Positions 51,933-61,584 of a DNA stretch of 64,000 nt are shown piece by piece. Origin of the DNA: Bacteroidota bacterium (lineage in GTDB: Bacteria > Bacteroidota > Bacteroidia > Bacteroidales > JAAAOM01); the NCBI GenBank assembly GCA_009908855.1, contig JAAAOM010000030.1:1-64000 (forward strand), read 5' to 3'. The position numbers were made by a program, and so were the translations under genes. The notes below the pieces were generated by a model, which worked only from the letters and a program-made list of their open reading frames with translations, ran no database searches and was not told the origin of the DNA. The first letter of the stretch is position 1. Each line of letters starts with the position of its first letter.

Positions 51933-54584
51933 TTAAAATGATGTTGGAGATATTTTTTTAGGATCAATATTTAATTCCTGTACTGCTTTTTTAGGCACAC
52001 TGGCATCGATCTTACCCAGTTTGGCCAGTTCCGATAAGGTGGCCAGTACAATATGCTTTGCATCTACCTCGAAATGGTCGCGCAATGTTGTACGGCCTTC
52101 ACTTTTCCCAAAACCATCGGTGCCTAGTGCCACAAAAGAACCCGGGAACCATTTTGACAAGCTCAGGGGCAATGCTTTTACATAATCGTGTGCGGCTACA
52201 AACAAATCCTGCTTCTCAGGAAAGCATTCTTCAATATAGCTTTTTTCATTTTTGTTTTGCAGACGGTTCACGCGGTCTGTTTCTATTACATCGTCATACA
52301 ACTGTTTATAACTGGTTATACTCCAAATATTTGACTCGATTTTGTAATTATGCTTGAGCACTTCAGCAGCCTTACGCACTTCATTTAAAATAGATCCGCT
52401 GCCTAAGAGGTTTACTTTGGTTTTCTTGACATTATGAATGGGATACATACCATTAATAATACCCTCTTCAACGCCTTTGGGCATTTCAGGCATTTGATAT
52501 TTTTCGTTCATTACAGTGATGTAATAGAAAATTTCCTCGCCATCCACATACATACGTTTGAGTCCGTCTTTTAATATAACGGCCAGTTCATAAGCATACG
52601 TTGGATCATAGGCGCGTAGGCCCGGTACTGACAAGGCGTACAGATGACTTTGTCCGTCCTGATGCTGTAAGCCTTCACCCGCCAATGTTGTACGTCCTGA
52701 TGTTCCACCAATCATAAATCCTTTGGTACGTGCATCGGCTGCTGCCCAAATGGAATCGCCTGTGCGTTGAAATCCAAACATCGAGTAGAAAATATAGAAC
52801 GGGATGGTATTGATACCATGCGTTGAATAGGCTGTTCCTGCTGCAATGAAAGATGACATAGAACCGGCCTCAGTAATTCCTTCCTCAAGAATGGCACCGT
52901 CTTTGGCTTCCTTGTAATAAAGCAGACTTTCTTTATCAACCGGCTCATAAAGCTGGCCTTTGTGAGCATAGATACCAACCTGACGAAATAATGAATCCAT
53001 ACCAAATGTACGTGATTCATCAGGTACAATAGGAACAATTAATTTACCCAGGTTTTTATCTTTTAACAACTTAGTAAGCAATTGAACAACTGCCATAGTG
53101 GTGGCTATATCACGATCACCAGACCCTTTCATAAATTCATCAAATAATTTATTGTCAGGCATGGTTATTTTATTATCGGCGTATTTACGTACAGGGATAT
53201 ATCCGCCTAACTGTTTTCTTCTCTCGCGGAGGTACTGCATTTCTTCACTATCTTCGGATAGTTTGTAAAACGGTGCTTTTGCAAGGTCTTTATCGGATAT
53301 TGGGATGTTAAAACGACTGCGGAAATAACGCAATTCCTCTTCATTTAATTTTTTCTGCTGGTGGGTTACATTGCGTCCTTCACCCGCTTCACCCAAGCCG
53401 TATCCTTTTACGGTTTGTGCCAGTATTACCACCGGACTGCCTTTGTGATTTGCTGCCGCTCTATAGGCATTGTACACTTTTAGCGGATCATGTCCGCCAC
53501 GGCCCAGTTTCTCCAGTTGTTCATCGGAATAATGTTTTACCATTTCCTTCAATTCAGGGTATTTCCCAAAGAAATGTTCGCGAATATACGCGCCATCAGA
53601 AATGGAATATCGTTGTCGCTGGCCGTCCACAATTTCGCCCAGACGTTGCATGAGCAGTCCGTTTTTGTCTTTTTCAAACAAAGGGTCCCAATTTTGGGAG
53701 AGCATTACTTTAATAACCTTCCAGCCGGCACCTTTAAATGCGGCTTCCAGTTCCTGAACAATAGAGCCATTCCCGCGTACCGGGCCATCCAAACGTTGCA
53801 GGTTACAGTTCACCACAAATATTAAATTATCGAGCTCTTCGCGGGAGGCAAGGGTTAGAGCGCCCATTGATTCCGGCTCATCCATTTCACCATCGCCCAG
53901 AAAAGCCCATACTTTTTGTTCGCTTGCCTTTTTAAGGCCTTTGTCTTCGAGATAGCGGTTGAATCGTGCCTGGTATATAGCCATGATAGGCCCCAGTCCC
54001 ATTGAAACGGTTGGGAACTGCCAAAAGTCTTTCATTAAACGGGGATGCGGATAAGATGATAGCCCGCCGTCTTTTTTAAGCTCTCGTCTGAAATTATCGA
54101 GGTGTTTGGTATCAAATCGACCTTCTAAAAAGGCACGGGAATAAATTCCCGGGGAGGCATGCCCCTGGTAATAGATAACATCGGGTCCGTCTTTGTTTTC
54201 ACCTCCTCTGAAAAAATGGTTAAAACCCACTTCGTATAAAGTGGCGCTTGAGGCATAAGAAGATATATGGCCACCAATACCGTCTTCTTCTTTGTTGGCA
54301 CGAACTACCATAGCCATGGCATTCCAACGAATGATACTTTTGATGCGCCTTTCAATTTCCCGATTTCCCGGATATGGAACTTCGTCCCGCACCGGAACCG
54401 AATTGATATAGGGCGTATTGGCCAGGTAAGTCATTTCTATACCTTTTTCCTGCGCCCGAGAATACAACAGATCAATGATTTCTTTTACTCGTTCAGGTGG
54501 TTCGTTTTCTATAATGAAATCGAGTGATTCAATCCATTCCTGATTTTCAAAGGAGTATGTTTCGTCTTGTGCCTTTTTATTCAT
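51933..54584 (-). CDS. aceE: pyruvate dehydrogenase E1, homodimeric type
   Basis: An 883-residue thiamine diphosphate enzyme that decarboxylates pyruvate and acetylates the lipoyl group of E2. The single long chain is the AceE type, not the alpha/beta heterotetramer common in many bacteria. The TPP motif is visible as GDGEMDEPESMGAL...IFVVNCNLQRLDG, and YYQGHASPGIY and TGRTTLAGEGLQHQDG-like segments match AceE. It is first in the aceE-aceF-lpdA operon. I could not place its promoter in the 445-bp region upstream. Confidence 0.97.
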   Translation of the reverse strand: MNKKAQDETYSFENQEWIESLDFIIENEPPERVKEIIDLLYSRAQEKGIEMTYLANTPYINSVPVRDEVPYPGNREIERRIKSIIRWNAMAMVVRANKEEDGIGGHISSYASSATLYEVGFNHFFRGGENKDGPDVIYYQGHASPGIYSRAFLEGRFDTKHLDNFRRELKKDGGLSSYPHPRLMKDFWQFPTVSMGLGPIMAIYQARFNRYLEDKGLKKASEQKVWAFLGDGEMDEPESMGALTLASREELDNLIFVVNCNLQRLDGPVRGNGSIVQELEAAFKGAGWKVIKVMLSQNWDPLFEKDKNGLLMQRLGEIVDGQRQRYSISDGAYIREHFFGKYPELKEMVKHYSDEQLEKLGRGGHDPLKVYNAYRAAANHKGSPVVILAQTVKGYGLGEAGEGRNVTHQQKKLNEEELRYFRSRFNIPISDKDLAKAPFYKLSEDSEEMQYLRERRKQLGGYIPVRKYADNKITMPDNKLFDEFMKGSGDRDIATTMAVVQLLTKLLKDKNLGKLIVPIVPDESRTFGMDSLFRQVGIYAHKGQLYEPVDKESLLYYKEAKDGAILEEGITEAGSMSSFIAAGTAYSTHGINTIPFYIFYSMFGFQRTGDSIWAAADARTKGFMIGGTSGRTTLAGEGLQHQDGQSHLYALSVPGLRAYDPTYAYELAVILKDGLKRMYVDGEEIFYYITVMNEKYQMPEMPKGVEEGIINGMYPIHNVKKTKVNLLGSGSILNEVRKAAEVLKHNYKIESNIWSITSYKQLYDDVIETDRVNRLQNKNEKSYIEECFPEKQDLFVAAHDYVKALPLSLSKWFPGSFVALGTDGFGKSEGRTTLRDHFEVDAKHIVLATLSELAKLGKIDASVPKKAVQELNIDPKKISPTSF

Positions 54585-55029
54585 ATTTACAATATTTTGT
54601 TATAAACAACCCGTTCATCCCAAGGTTTATAGAATAGCAGAATTCAGCATTTTTATGTATTAAACAGCTTTATTAAACAATAAATTATTGATTTGACAAA
54701 TTTTTAAAGCGCCAAAATTAATAAGAATTATCGATTCTGATTTTGATAATCTAAATAAACACAGAAAAAGATGTATTGTTTAGAAGTGAATAGCGAAAAT
54801 TTTTTCTGTAACAGCACAGTTTACCGGTGTTTTTCTGATCAGTCCCATTTTTTTCTAAATTATCCCGGGTTTGGTCCATTTTAAGTGTTTTATGTATAGG
54901 TAGAATTTATGATAACTGGTGAGCTGGTTCAACGCAAAACATTACTGTAATATTATGATGCGTAAATGATTTTCTTAAATTTGCCACCTTATTTTACAAC
55001 AATTATGTGAAATCAAATTTTATGATAGA
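54585..55029. other. divergent intergenic region, AT-rich
   Basis: About 445 bp between aceE and the divergent methyltransferase gene. It contains TAAATTTG (54976-54983), listed separately, and a cluster of short GATAAT/GATTC half-sites near 54724-54753. No gene or strong hairpin was seen. The aceE promoter should be here but is not evident. Confidence 0.45.
54976..54983 (+). promoter_or_regulatory. Bacteroidota-type -7 box upstream of the methyltransferase gene
   Basis: TAAATTTG followed by CC matches TAnnTTTGC, 46 bp before the TTG start at 55030. No clear -33 TTTG lies at the usual distance. Confidence 0.45.
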
Positions 55030-55626
55030 TTGACAGCATTCGTAAAACAAGTGGTACATACACGTGAGGCCATTAAAAATTTCAGACAGATAGGAGGCTT
55101 TTCGGCCAGCAGCCGGTTTCTGTGCAGAAAGATGCTTAGTGGTATTGATTTTTCAAAGGATTTAACAATTTTGGAATTAGGTGCAGGAAACGGGATCATT
55201 ACCCATGAGATACTCAAACAAATGAGCAGGGATTCAGAAATTCACATCTATGAAAATCACCCTTCATTTGTGGAGGTTTTGCAGAACATCAATGATAGTC
55301 GACTGACTATAAAAGATGATTGTGTTTCAGGTATTTCATCGTGCGATCCATCCACCTTTGATGTGGTCATTTCCAGTTTGCCAATGGCCATATTTACCAA
55401 ACATTTTAAACATGATATTTATAACAATATAAAGAATAGTCTGAAATCACCCGGTACGTTCATTCAATATCAATATTCACTGTTGGAGTATAAAGAACTT
55501 GAGAAAAATTTTCCGAACTGTAAAATTGAGTTTTGCCTATTCAATTTTCCGCCTGCTTTTATTTATAAGATGCAATATGAGGATGATGCATTAATTCCGA
55601 GATGCCGAAGGTTCAGAGTAGCCTGA
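55030..55626 (+). CDS. class I SAM methyltransferase, phospholipid N-methyltransferase-like
   Basis: A 198-residue methyltransferase with the SAM loop LEIGAGNGIITHEI-like (ILELGAGNGIITHEIL), an acidic second motif EIHIYENHPSFVE and a DVVISSLPMAIF active-site strand. The layout, with an N-terminal FRQIGGFSASSRFLC stretch, is like PmtA-type phosphatidylethanolamine N-methyltransferases and the RsmA group; I favour the lipid type but cannot prove it. The start is uncertain: TTG 55030 is used because no in-frame ATG precedes it, and the next ATG (residue 35, in KMLSGI) would cut the N-terminus. Confidence 0.7.
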   Translation: MTAFVKQVVHTREAIKNFRQIGGFSASSRFLCRKMLSGIDFSKDLTILELGAGNGIITHEILKQMSRDSEIHIYENHPSFVEVLQNINDSRLTIKDDCVSGISSCDPSTFDVVISSLPMAIFTKHFKHDIYNNIKNSLKSPGTFIQYQYSLLEYKELEKNFPNCKIEFCLFNFPPAFIYKMQYEDDALIPRCRRFRVA

Positions 55627-55695
55627 TAATGAAGCAAATCAACCCGTTTGGGCTGAATATTCCACCACAAAGTTTTTTATCAATAATGCTTTTAC

Positions 55696-55703
55696 TAGCT
55701 TTG
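55696..55703 (+). promoter_or_regulatory. Bacteroidota-type -7 box upstream of lipA
   Basis: TAGCTTTG matches TAnnTTTG, about 90 bp before the lipA ATG. The T-rich stretch about 20 bp upstream may act as the -33 element. Confidence 0.4.
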
Positions 55704-55792
55704 TACCGACATTTAAACTGAATAGCGAATTATAATTCAGGTTGAACAAATTAATGGCAAACGTGTAATTAAAAGACAAGAAGGAATAAGAT

Positions 55793-56656
55793 ATGAGCAT
55801 GATTGAATCTCCCAAACCGCGTTTACCCAGGTGGATGAAAGCGCAAATGCCAAAAGGGGAAAAGTATTCAAAAGTTAAAAACTTAATTCACGAACATAAT
55901 CTGCATACTATATGTACGAGCGGTAATTGTCCCAACAAGGGTGAATGCTGGAATGCAGGAACCGCGACATTTATGATTCTGGGCGACCGATGCACCCGTA
56001 ATTGTCGTTTTTGTCAGGTTGATTTGAAGTTACCTGCCACGGTGGATTGGAATGAACCGAGAAGATTGGCACAAACCATTCAAACATTGGAATTGAACCA
56101 TGCGGTTATTACTTCGGTAACACGCGATGATATTAAGGACGGCGGTGCCTCCTTCTGGGCCAAAACCATACGCGAAATCAGAGCCAGGAACCCAAAAACC
56201 ACCCTGGAGGTACTGATACCGGATTTTGAGGCACAATATGATTTGCTTGATCAAATTATTGCCGAGCAGCCGGAAGTTATATCACACAACATAGAGACCG
56301 TAAAACGTTTAACCCCCGTAATACGGGATAAATTTACCTATTCGACCAGTTTAAAGGCTTTGCGTTATATTGCCGGGAACCACCGGGTGGCGAAATCGGG
56401 CTTAATGCTCGGATTGGGCGAAACACAAGAAGAAGTGCTGGCCACCATGCGGGATATTCGTGATACCGGTGTAAAGGTAATTACCATTGGACAATACCTA
56501 CAACCTACCGGACAACACGCTAAGGTTAAGGAGTATGTTAAACCGGAGGTATTCGATTTCTATAGAGATGAAGGCATGAAAATGGGTTTTTCGCATGTTG
56601 AAAGCGGACCATTGGTGCGCTCATCTTATCATGCTGAGCGACATGTAAATGCATAA
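55793..56656 (+). CDS. lipA: lipoyl synthase LipA
   Basis: A 287-residue radical SAM enzyme that inserts two sulfurs into octanoyl groups bound to lipoyl domains. The auxiliary cluster cysteines Cys41, Cys46 and Cys52 (CTSGNCPNKGEC) and the radical-SAM cluster Cys67, Cys71 and Cys74 (CTRNCRFC) are present, and the C-terminal RSSYHAE supplies the serine ligand. It acts directly on AceF, encoded nearby. lipB is not adjacent. It appears monocistronic. Confidence 0.97.
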   Translation: MSMIESPKPRLPRWMKAQMPKGEKYSKVKNLIHEHNLHTICTSGNCPNKGECWNAGTATFMILGDRCTRNCRFCQVDLKLPATVDWNEPRRLAQTIQTLELNHAVITSVTRDDIKDGGASFWAKTIREIRARNPKTTLEVLIPDFEAQYDLLDQIIAEQPEVISHNIETVKRLTPVIRDKFTYSTSLKALRYIAGNHRVAKSGLMLGLGETQEEVLATMRDIRDTGVKVITIGQYLQPTGQHAKVKEYVKPEVFDFYRDEGMKMGFSHVESGPLVRSSYHAERHVNA

Positions 56657-57375
56657 AAGTATCCTTTAGGAAGTTATCATTCAATTTGTGGTTTGGTAGT
56701 TGTGAGAGGTGCACTGGAAGGGGTACAATCCTGTCAGCCATCTACTCGATTGGCAAACGTAGTAATTCTTCCCCGACATTTTTAAGAATCTCTTTTTTTA
56801 AGTTTTTCACCAATCCAAACTTCCTTTTCAGTTAATTCGTCTAACAAAATGTTATATATACCTATTAAGATAACTTTAAAGAAATTAAGTGGTCAAATTT
56901 GAATGGCTATTAATAAGAAAATATATTCGAGAATGAAATTGCATGCAATACAATAAAATACAGTTATCAATTTACAGGCAGTTTAATCACCGAATCGAGT
57001 TGTTTAGAAACCTTCAGCCTCCAAGTATAAATAGAATATGTGGAAATATATGCAATTATGTTACATGCTGGCTGTGTATAGTATTTATAATAAGTTATTT
57101 AATTTGATTTCTATGTGCATCATTAGCACATTAAATTGTGTTTTCAACCCTTTTAATTTGTGTTAGAAAAATAATGAAGCTTTTTTTTAAACAGAAGTAA
57201 CAAATTACCTATTTAATGCTACAAATAGACAGGGGAAAATTTATTATGCTGGCTATTGTTGTAATCGTATTTCAATACAATAATCAACGGAGTATTATTT
57301 GTATTTAATAATAGACTATTATATATAGAAGTAAGCAAAATAAAAACAAACCTATAACTTAATTTATATCAAATA
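56657..57375. other. AT-rich 720-bp gap, possibly with a gene remnant
   Basis: No intact gene. On the minus strand 56742-56858 encodes LLDELTEKEVWIGEKLKK in one frame and then EILKNVGEELLRLPIE in the next, joined by one base at an A7 run (56793-56799), so it may be the tail of a decayed gene. A 6-7-6 inverted repeat ATGTGC/GCACAT lies at 57113-57131. No promoter was recognised with confidence ahead of the symporter gene. Confidence 0.35.
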
Positions 57376-58995
57376 ATGAAAATCGATACCATTATAGTAG
57401 CAGGCTATTTGTTACTTATTGTTTTAATAAGCATTTACTCGGGCAAAAAATCGAATAAAGGTAGTGTGGAAGAGTTTATGACCGGTGGCCATCATCTTAA
57501 TTGGTGGCAAACTGGCATGACACTTATTGCCATGATGTTCGATCCGGGTATAATGGGTATTTCTTCTCTATCGTTCGTATGGGGATTTTATGTGGTACAA
57601 TGGAATGCCGTTAATGTTTGGATTACCGCTTGGTTTGCAGGTATTTTTATAATTGGTATATACTGGCGCAGTAAAATAATAACTACTCCCGAATATCTGG
57701 AAAAACGCTTCAACGCCCTTACACGCGGTTTCTTTTCGCTTATAATGACTGCTATGCTTATTAGTCTGTTGGCTTATGCTGTGTATATGGGTGGTGTATT
57801 GCTCAACCGTTTTTTAGGATGGAATATTTGGTTTAGCGTGGCTATTTTGATTGGTATAGCTGGATTTTATGTGATTTTTGGTGGACTAAAAACTATGCTG
57901 CTGATGGATGTTATGCAGGGCATTCTTCTGCTGGCTACTCTTTTTGCTGTTGGTATTATGGGGTTTGTTCTGCTCGAAGGATTCGAAGGTATCAAGGAGT
58001 TAACCTTAACGGGTAAAGCGGGCACCCCGCTCAACAGTCTTGTTCCTCCCATGCAGTTTAATCTTGATTCCGAGACTTATTACCCCTTCCCGGGAATAGT
58101 GAGTTTTGCTGCTATTGCCGGTCTCTCGTGGATAATCTGTAATTTTAGCATGGCACAACGTTTATTAGCGGCAAAATCTGAAGCACATGCTCAAAAGTCA
58201 CTTATTATGGCCGGCATGTTTAACGTTTTTGTAATGCTGCTGGCCTATGGTGTTGGTGTTGCTGCCCGCAAGCTGATTGCCGAAGGAGCACTCCCCGATA
58301 CCGCTCCCGACGAAGCCTTTATTGCTATTCTATTAAATTATTTTCCGGTTGGTGTTAAAGGTGTTCTTATTGTAGGACTAATTGCAGCCTTACTCTCTAC
58401 TATCGATGGATTAATTGCGTCTTCCGGTTCGTTGCTTACACAGGATATATATAAACGATTTATCAAAAAAGGCTCTTCGCCCAAGCACCTTAAGAGTATA
58501 ACAAAGATGGTGCAAATTGCGATTATTGGTGGCGTGTTTTTAATTATACCTTCGTTCTTAAATAATAACAACGAAGCAGGGGGGAAGCCAGCCTATGAGC
58601 TAATTCAGGAGTTTTTGGGTAATATTTTTGGTGTATTGATAGCCATTTACCTGTTAGGCATTTTTTTTAAGCGTACTACCGCCAAAGCTTCTTTTATTGC
58701 CATGATAATTGGTGTTATCGTTGGTTTTACCATGCAGCTTACAACCAATTATAATTTCGCATTTATCGGTACTGTTCAATTTCTTTTGGTTATGATACTG
58801 GCTATTATATTTAGTCGGTTCGAAAAACCAAAATCCGATCAGGAACTCGAAAACCTTACATTATGGACGGTACCTGGTTTGAAAGGACCTTTTATAGGAC
58901 TTCATGCCTGGCCGGGTCTAAAATATTGGGCTATTGGTTTACCCATCGGATGGTTTGTAATTAGCTTTATCTGGGAATGGTATATGAAGAGCTAG
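57376..58995 (+). CDS. sodium:solute symporter (SSS family)
   Basis: A 539-residue inner-membrane carrier with about 13 helices. The family segment FGGLKTMLLMDVMQGILLL, and the later ICNFSMAQRLLAAKSE and LLSTIDGLIASSGSLLTQD, mark it as an SSS transporter that couples Na+ entry to uptake of a sugar, amino acid or other small solute. The GH94 phosphorylase downstream makes a disaccharide or sugar conjugate the best guess. The start is an ATG with an AT-rich leader. A small membrane protein follows 30 bp later. Confidence 0.9.
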   Translation: MKIDTIIVAGYLLLIVLISIYSGKKSNKGSVEEFMTGGHHLNWWQTGMTLIAMMFDPGIMGISSLSFVWGFYVVQWNAVNVWITAWFAGIFIIGIYWRSKIITTPEYLEKRFNALTRGFFSLIMTAMLISLLAYAVYMGGVLLNRFLGWNIWFSVAILIGIAGFYVIFGGLKTMLLMDVMQGILLLATLFAVGIMGFVLLEGFEGIKELTLTGKAGTPLNSLVPPMQFNLDSETYYPFPGIVSFAAIAGLSWIICNFSMAQRLLAAKSEAHAQKSLIMAGMFNVFVMLLAYGVGVAARKLIAEGALPDTAPDEAFIAILLNYFPVGVKGVLIVGLIAALLSTIDGLIASSGSLLTQDIYKRFIKKGSSPKHLKSITKMVQIAIIGGVFLIIPSFLNNNNEAGGKPAYELIQEFLGNIFGVLIAIYLLGIFFKRTTAKASFIAMIIGVIVGFTMQLTTNYNFAFIGTVQFLLVMILAIIFSRFEKPKSDQELENLTLWTVPGLKGPFIGLHAWPGLKYWAIGLPIGWFVISFIWEWYMKS

Positions 58996-59025
58996 AAATG
59001 AGATTCGAAATTGAAGATTATAGAT

Positions 59026-59223
59026 ATGAAAAATATAAAATGGTATTTAGCCCTTTCTGTTTACATACCTACAATTGCATTGTTGCTTTATACAGCAATT
59101 CCTAAAATTACTCTGCTAATACTATTGGGTTATATAATAGCGGTTACCGAGATATTTGTGTTTGTGAGCAAGGAATTTAAGTATTACCGAAATCTTAATA
59201 ATAAACTTTTAAATAACTATTAA
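59026..59223 (+). CDS. small two-helix membrane protein
   Basis: A 65-residue protein with two hydrophobic stretches (about residues 5-21 and 27-46) and a basic, Asn-rich end. It sits between the symporter and the GH94 gene on the same strand, with gaps of 30 and 18 bp, so it is probably part of that unit. I do not recognise a family; a small accessory subunit of the symporter is possible. ATG 59026 is favoured over a TTG five codons earlier. Confidence 0.55.
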   Translation: MKNIKWYLALSVYIPTIALLLYTAIPKITLLILLGYIIAVTEIFVFVSKEFKYYRNLNNKLLNNY

Positions 59224-59241
59224 TTAATTTGAAAATAACAC

Positions 59242-61494
59242 ATGAAACCATATAAATATACTAAAGATAACAATTCAGTAATAATAAATTGTACCAACCT
59301 TCCCAAAGATTGGTGTAACTACTTATGGAGCGAACAAGGGTATATTGGCCGCTTTACCCAGGCTGGGCATGGCGAAAGTTATGCGATCGACGACAAAGCA
59401 AACCTGTGCGAATTAAACAGCAACGAATCACGGTACATTTACCTCCGCGACAATAACTCCGGTAGTTGTTGGAATATTGGTGAAGCGCCATTAATGGAGC
59501 CAGTAAATGAATTCGAATGTGAACATAATGTGGCATTCACAAAAATTAGCTCCAAGAAAAATGATATTCGTGGTTCGGTACGCTATTTTATACCAAATAC
59601 CGGTTATTACGAGGTGTGGACGGTTACCCTGAAAAACGAGGGGGCAAAAAGCATCGATTTAAGCATGTTTTCGGTGGTAGATTTCCGTTTAGAAGGATTC
59701 AAATACCCACGTTACCATGAAATGGAGCGTACGTTAAATGCTACATACAACAAACATCTAAACGGTATTTATTGTAAATCAGCACACCATTATGCACCGC
59801 ATAGCCGTTACAATGGGTTTTTAGCATCTTCCGAACCTATTTTTGCTTCCGATGCTCATTTAAAACCATTTACAGGTGGTACAGGCTCGTTTGCCCGTCC
59901 CAAAATGCTGCTTTCGGGTGGCAATTGCACCAATACCGACAGGGCATGTTACAATATAGGGGGCGTGCTGCAAAACAATATTCTGCTGGCTCCGGGCGAA
60001 AAAAAAGAAATACACCTTATCTATGGCATGGCCGAATCGGAAAACGAAGCCATTACGGTATGCGAAAAAATGTTCGCTGGCGATACCATCTCAAAAGTAC
60101 TAACCGAAACCATTAAAATAGTCGAGAATAAATACAATAACCTTACTTGTGAAATACCGAACGAGCGTTTCAATCAGCTTATGAACAAGTGGGTGCAAAA
60201 GCAGGTCGATTTTTGTATGGTGGGTAAAAAGGGTGTGCGCGATAATGCCCAAATTACATCGGCTATACTAATGTACAATCCACAACGTGCGAAAAACGAG
60301 ATTTTAGAAATTCTCCGCCACCAGTACAAATCGGGTAATGCCGTTTTAACATGGCTTCCGCTCGACGAGGAACGCTACTCTGACCAACCATTTTGGATTA
60401 TTTTTTCCATTTCTGAATTATTAAAAGAAACTGGCGATTTTAGTGTGTTCGACGAAGTCATTGAATACCAGGATGGTGGTGAAGGTACGGTCTTAGAACA
60501 TTTAAAAGCTGCCGTTAATCGCTTGCTCGACGACAGAGGTAAAAACGGACTTGTAAAAATATTCCATGCCGATTGGAACGATTCATTAAATATAAAAGAC
60601 GATCCCGAAGCAGAATCAGTTATGTTATCATTACAATTCTGTTTGGCGTTACAGGAAATGGTGAAAATTTCCCAAACGCTAGGCGATACTGCTTATGCAC
60701 AAAAGCTACAAGCCGATTATGAGGAAGTTAAAAAAGCCATAAATGCTTCGGCCTGGGATGGCGATTATTACGCCCGTGCTCTTTCTGATAAAGGAAATGT
60801 AGGTGTAAAATCATCGGAAGGCAGTAAAATATACCTGAACCCGCAGGTTTGGTCACTTCTTTCAGACGTTTGCGAAGAAAATAACATAGAAAAAGTGTTA
60901 GCAGCCATCGACGGTATGGAGCATGACTTTGGATTCCCGATAAATACTCCGCCTTACGAAAACTACAGCGACCATTTTGGCCGCATGAGTCTGATGGCTC
61001 CTGGTTTATACGAAAATGGTGGGGTATATTGCCATGCCTCGGCATTTAAAGTAATGATGGACGGTAAAATGGGACGTGGTGAAGAAGCTGTAAGAACGCT
61101 TTCAAAACTAACCCCGGATAGTAAATATAATCCGTATACACTATCCGAAACAGAGCCTTACGTTTTTACCAATTGCTATGCAATTCACCCCAATGCTTAT
61201 GGTAAAGCCGATCGCTCTTGGATTACCGGGACTTCGGCCTGGTGTATGAAGGGATTGTACGAAGGCATTTTAGGCATTTATAAAGATTACGATGGTTTGC
61301 GCATAGCGCCTGCCTTCCCACCCGATTGGAATTCAGCCAAAGCTACTCGCGTATTCCGGGGGGGGAAATACATTATCGAATACAAGCGTACCAGTGGCGA
61401 AAAGTATATCGAAATGAATAACCAGCGTATTGCAGGCAATATACTACCGACTATTAAACCGGGTGAAACCGCTCGGGTAGTAATATTTTTTTAG
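59242..61494 (+). CDS. glycoside phosphorylase, GH94 (cellobiose/chitobiose phosphorylase-like)
   Basis: A 750-residue cytoplasmic enzyme with an N-terminal beta-sandwich (residues 1 to about 280), a helical linker and an (alpha/alpha)6 barrel. The GH94 catalytic region HADWNDSLN includes Asp444 and Asp447. FTQAGHGESY, LFYGMAESE-like HLIYGMAESE and FTNCYAIHPNAYGKADRSWI are other family segments. GH94 enzymes split a beta-linked disaccharide with phosphate to give a sugar 1-phosphate. Without a signal peptide it must act on sugar imported first, probably by the symporter upstream. Cellobiose, chitobiose, laminaribiose and cellobionate are all possible; length does not decide. Confidence 0.85.
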   Translation: MKPYKYTKDNNSVIINCTNLPKDWCNYLWSEQGYIGRFTQAGHGESYAIDDKANLCELNSNESRYIYLRDNNSGSCWNIGEAPLMEPVNEFECEHNVAFTKISSKKNDIRGSVRYFIPNTGYYEVWTVTLKNEGAKSIDLSMFSVVDFRLEGFKYPRYHEMERTLNATYNKHLNGIYCKSAHHYAPHSRYNGFLASSEPIFASDAHLKPFTGGTGSFARPKMLLSGGNCTNTDRACYNIGGVLQNNILLAPGEKKEIHLIYGMAESENEAITVCEKMFAGDTISKVLTETIKIVENKYNNLTCEIPNERFNQLMNKWVQKQVDFCMVGKKGVRDNAQITSAILMYNPQRAKNEILEILRHQYKSGNAVLTWLPLDEERYSDQPFWIIFSISELLKETGDFSVFDEVIEYQDGGEGTVLEHLKAAVNRLLDDRGKNGLVKIFHADWNDSLNIKDDPEAESVMLSLQFCLALQEMVKISQTLGDTAYAQKLQADYEEVKKAINASAWDGDYYARALSDKGNVGVKSSEGSKIYLNPQVWSLLSDVCEENNIEKVLAAIDGMEHDFGFPINTPPYENYSDHFGRMSLMAPGLYENGGVYCHASAFKVMMDGKMGRGEEAVRTLSKLTPDSKYNPYTLSETEPYVFTNCYAIHPNAYGKADRSWITGTSAWCMKGLYEGILGIYKDYDGLRIAPAFPPDWNSAKATRVFRGGKYIIEYKRTSGEKYIEMNNQRIAGNILPTIKPGETARVVIFF

Positions 61495-61495
61495 T

Positions 61496-61546
61496 AAATC
61501 TTTGTTAGTGTCTTCCAAATTGGCTTATTTTTACTAAAGAAGATTT
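61496..61546 (+). terminator. probable terminator of the GH94 gene
   Basis: A stem of seven pairs (61496-61502 with 61540-61546), then two mismatches and five more pairs (TTAGT with ACTAA), closes a 23-nt loop directly after the stop. It is followed by a T-rich stretch. Confidence 0.55.
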
Positions 61547-61550
61547 TATT

Positions 61551-61558
61551 TATATTTG
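61551..61558 (+). promoter_or_regulatory. Bacteroidota-type -7 box upstream of the LiaF-like gene
   Basis: TATATTTG matches TAnnTTTG, 26 bp before the ATG at 61585. The -33 element is unclear. Confidence 0.45.
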
Positions 61559-61584
61559 GTAGTAATGAAATCAACTAATTTGGT

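Noticed and set aside
57113-57131. ATGTGC/GCACAT repeat as a definite operator of the sugar cassette
   Set aside because: A short 6-bp arm in AT-rich DNA, 245 bp from the gene, may be chance; kept only as a note.
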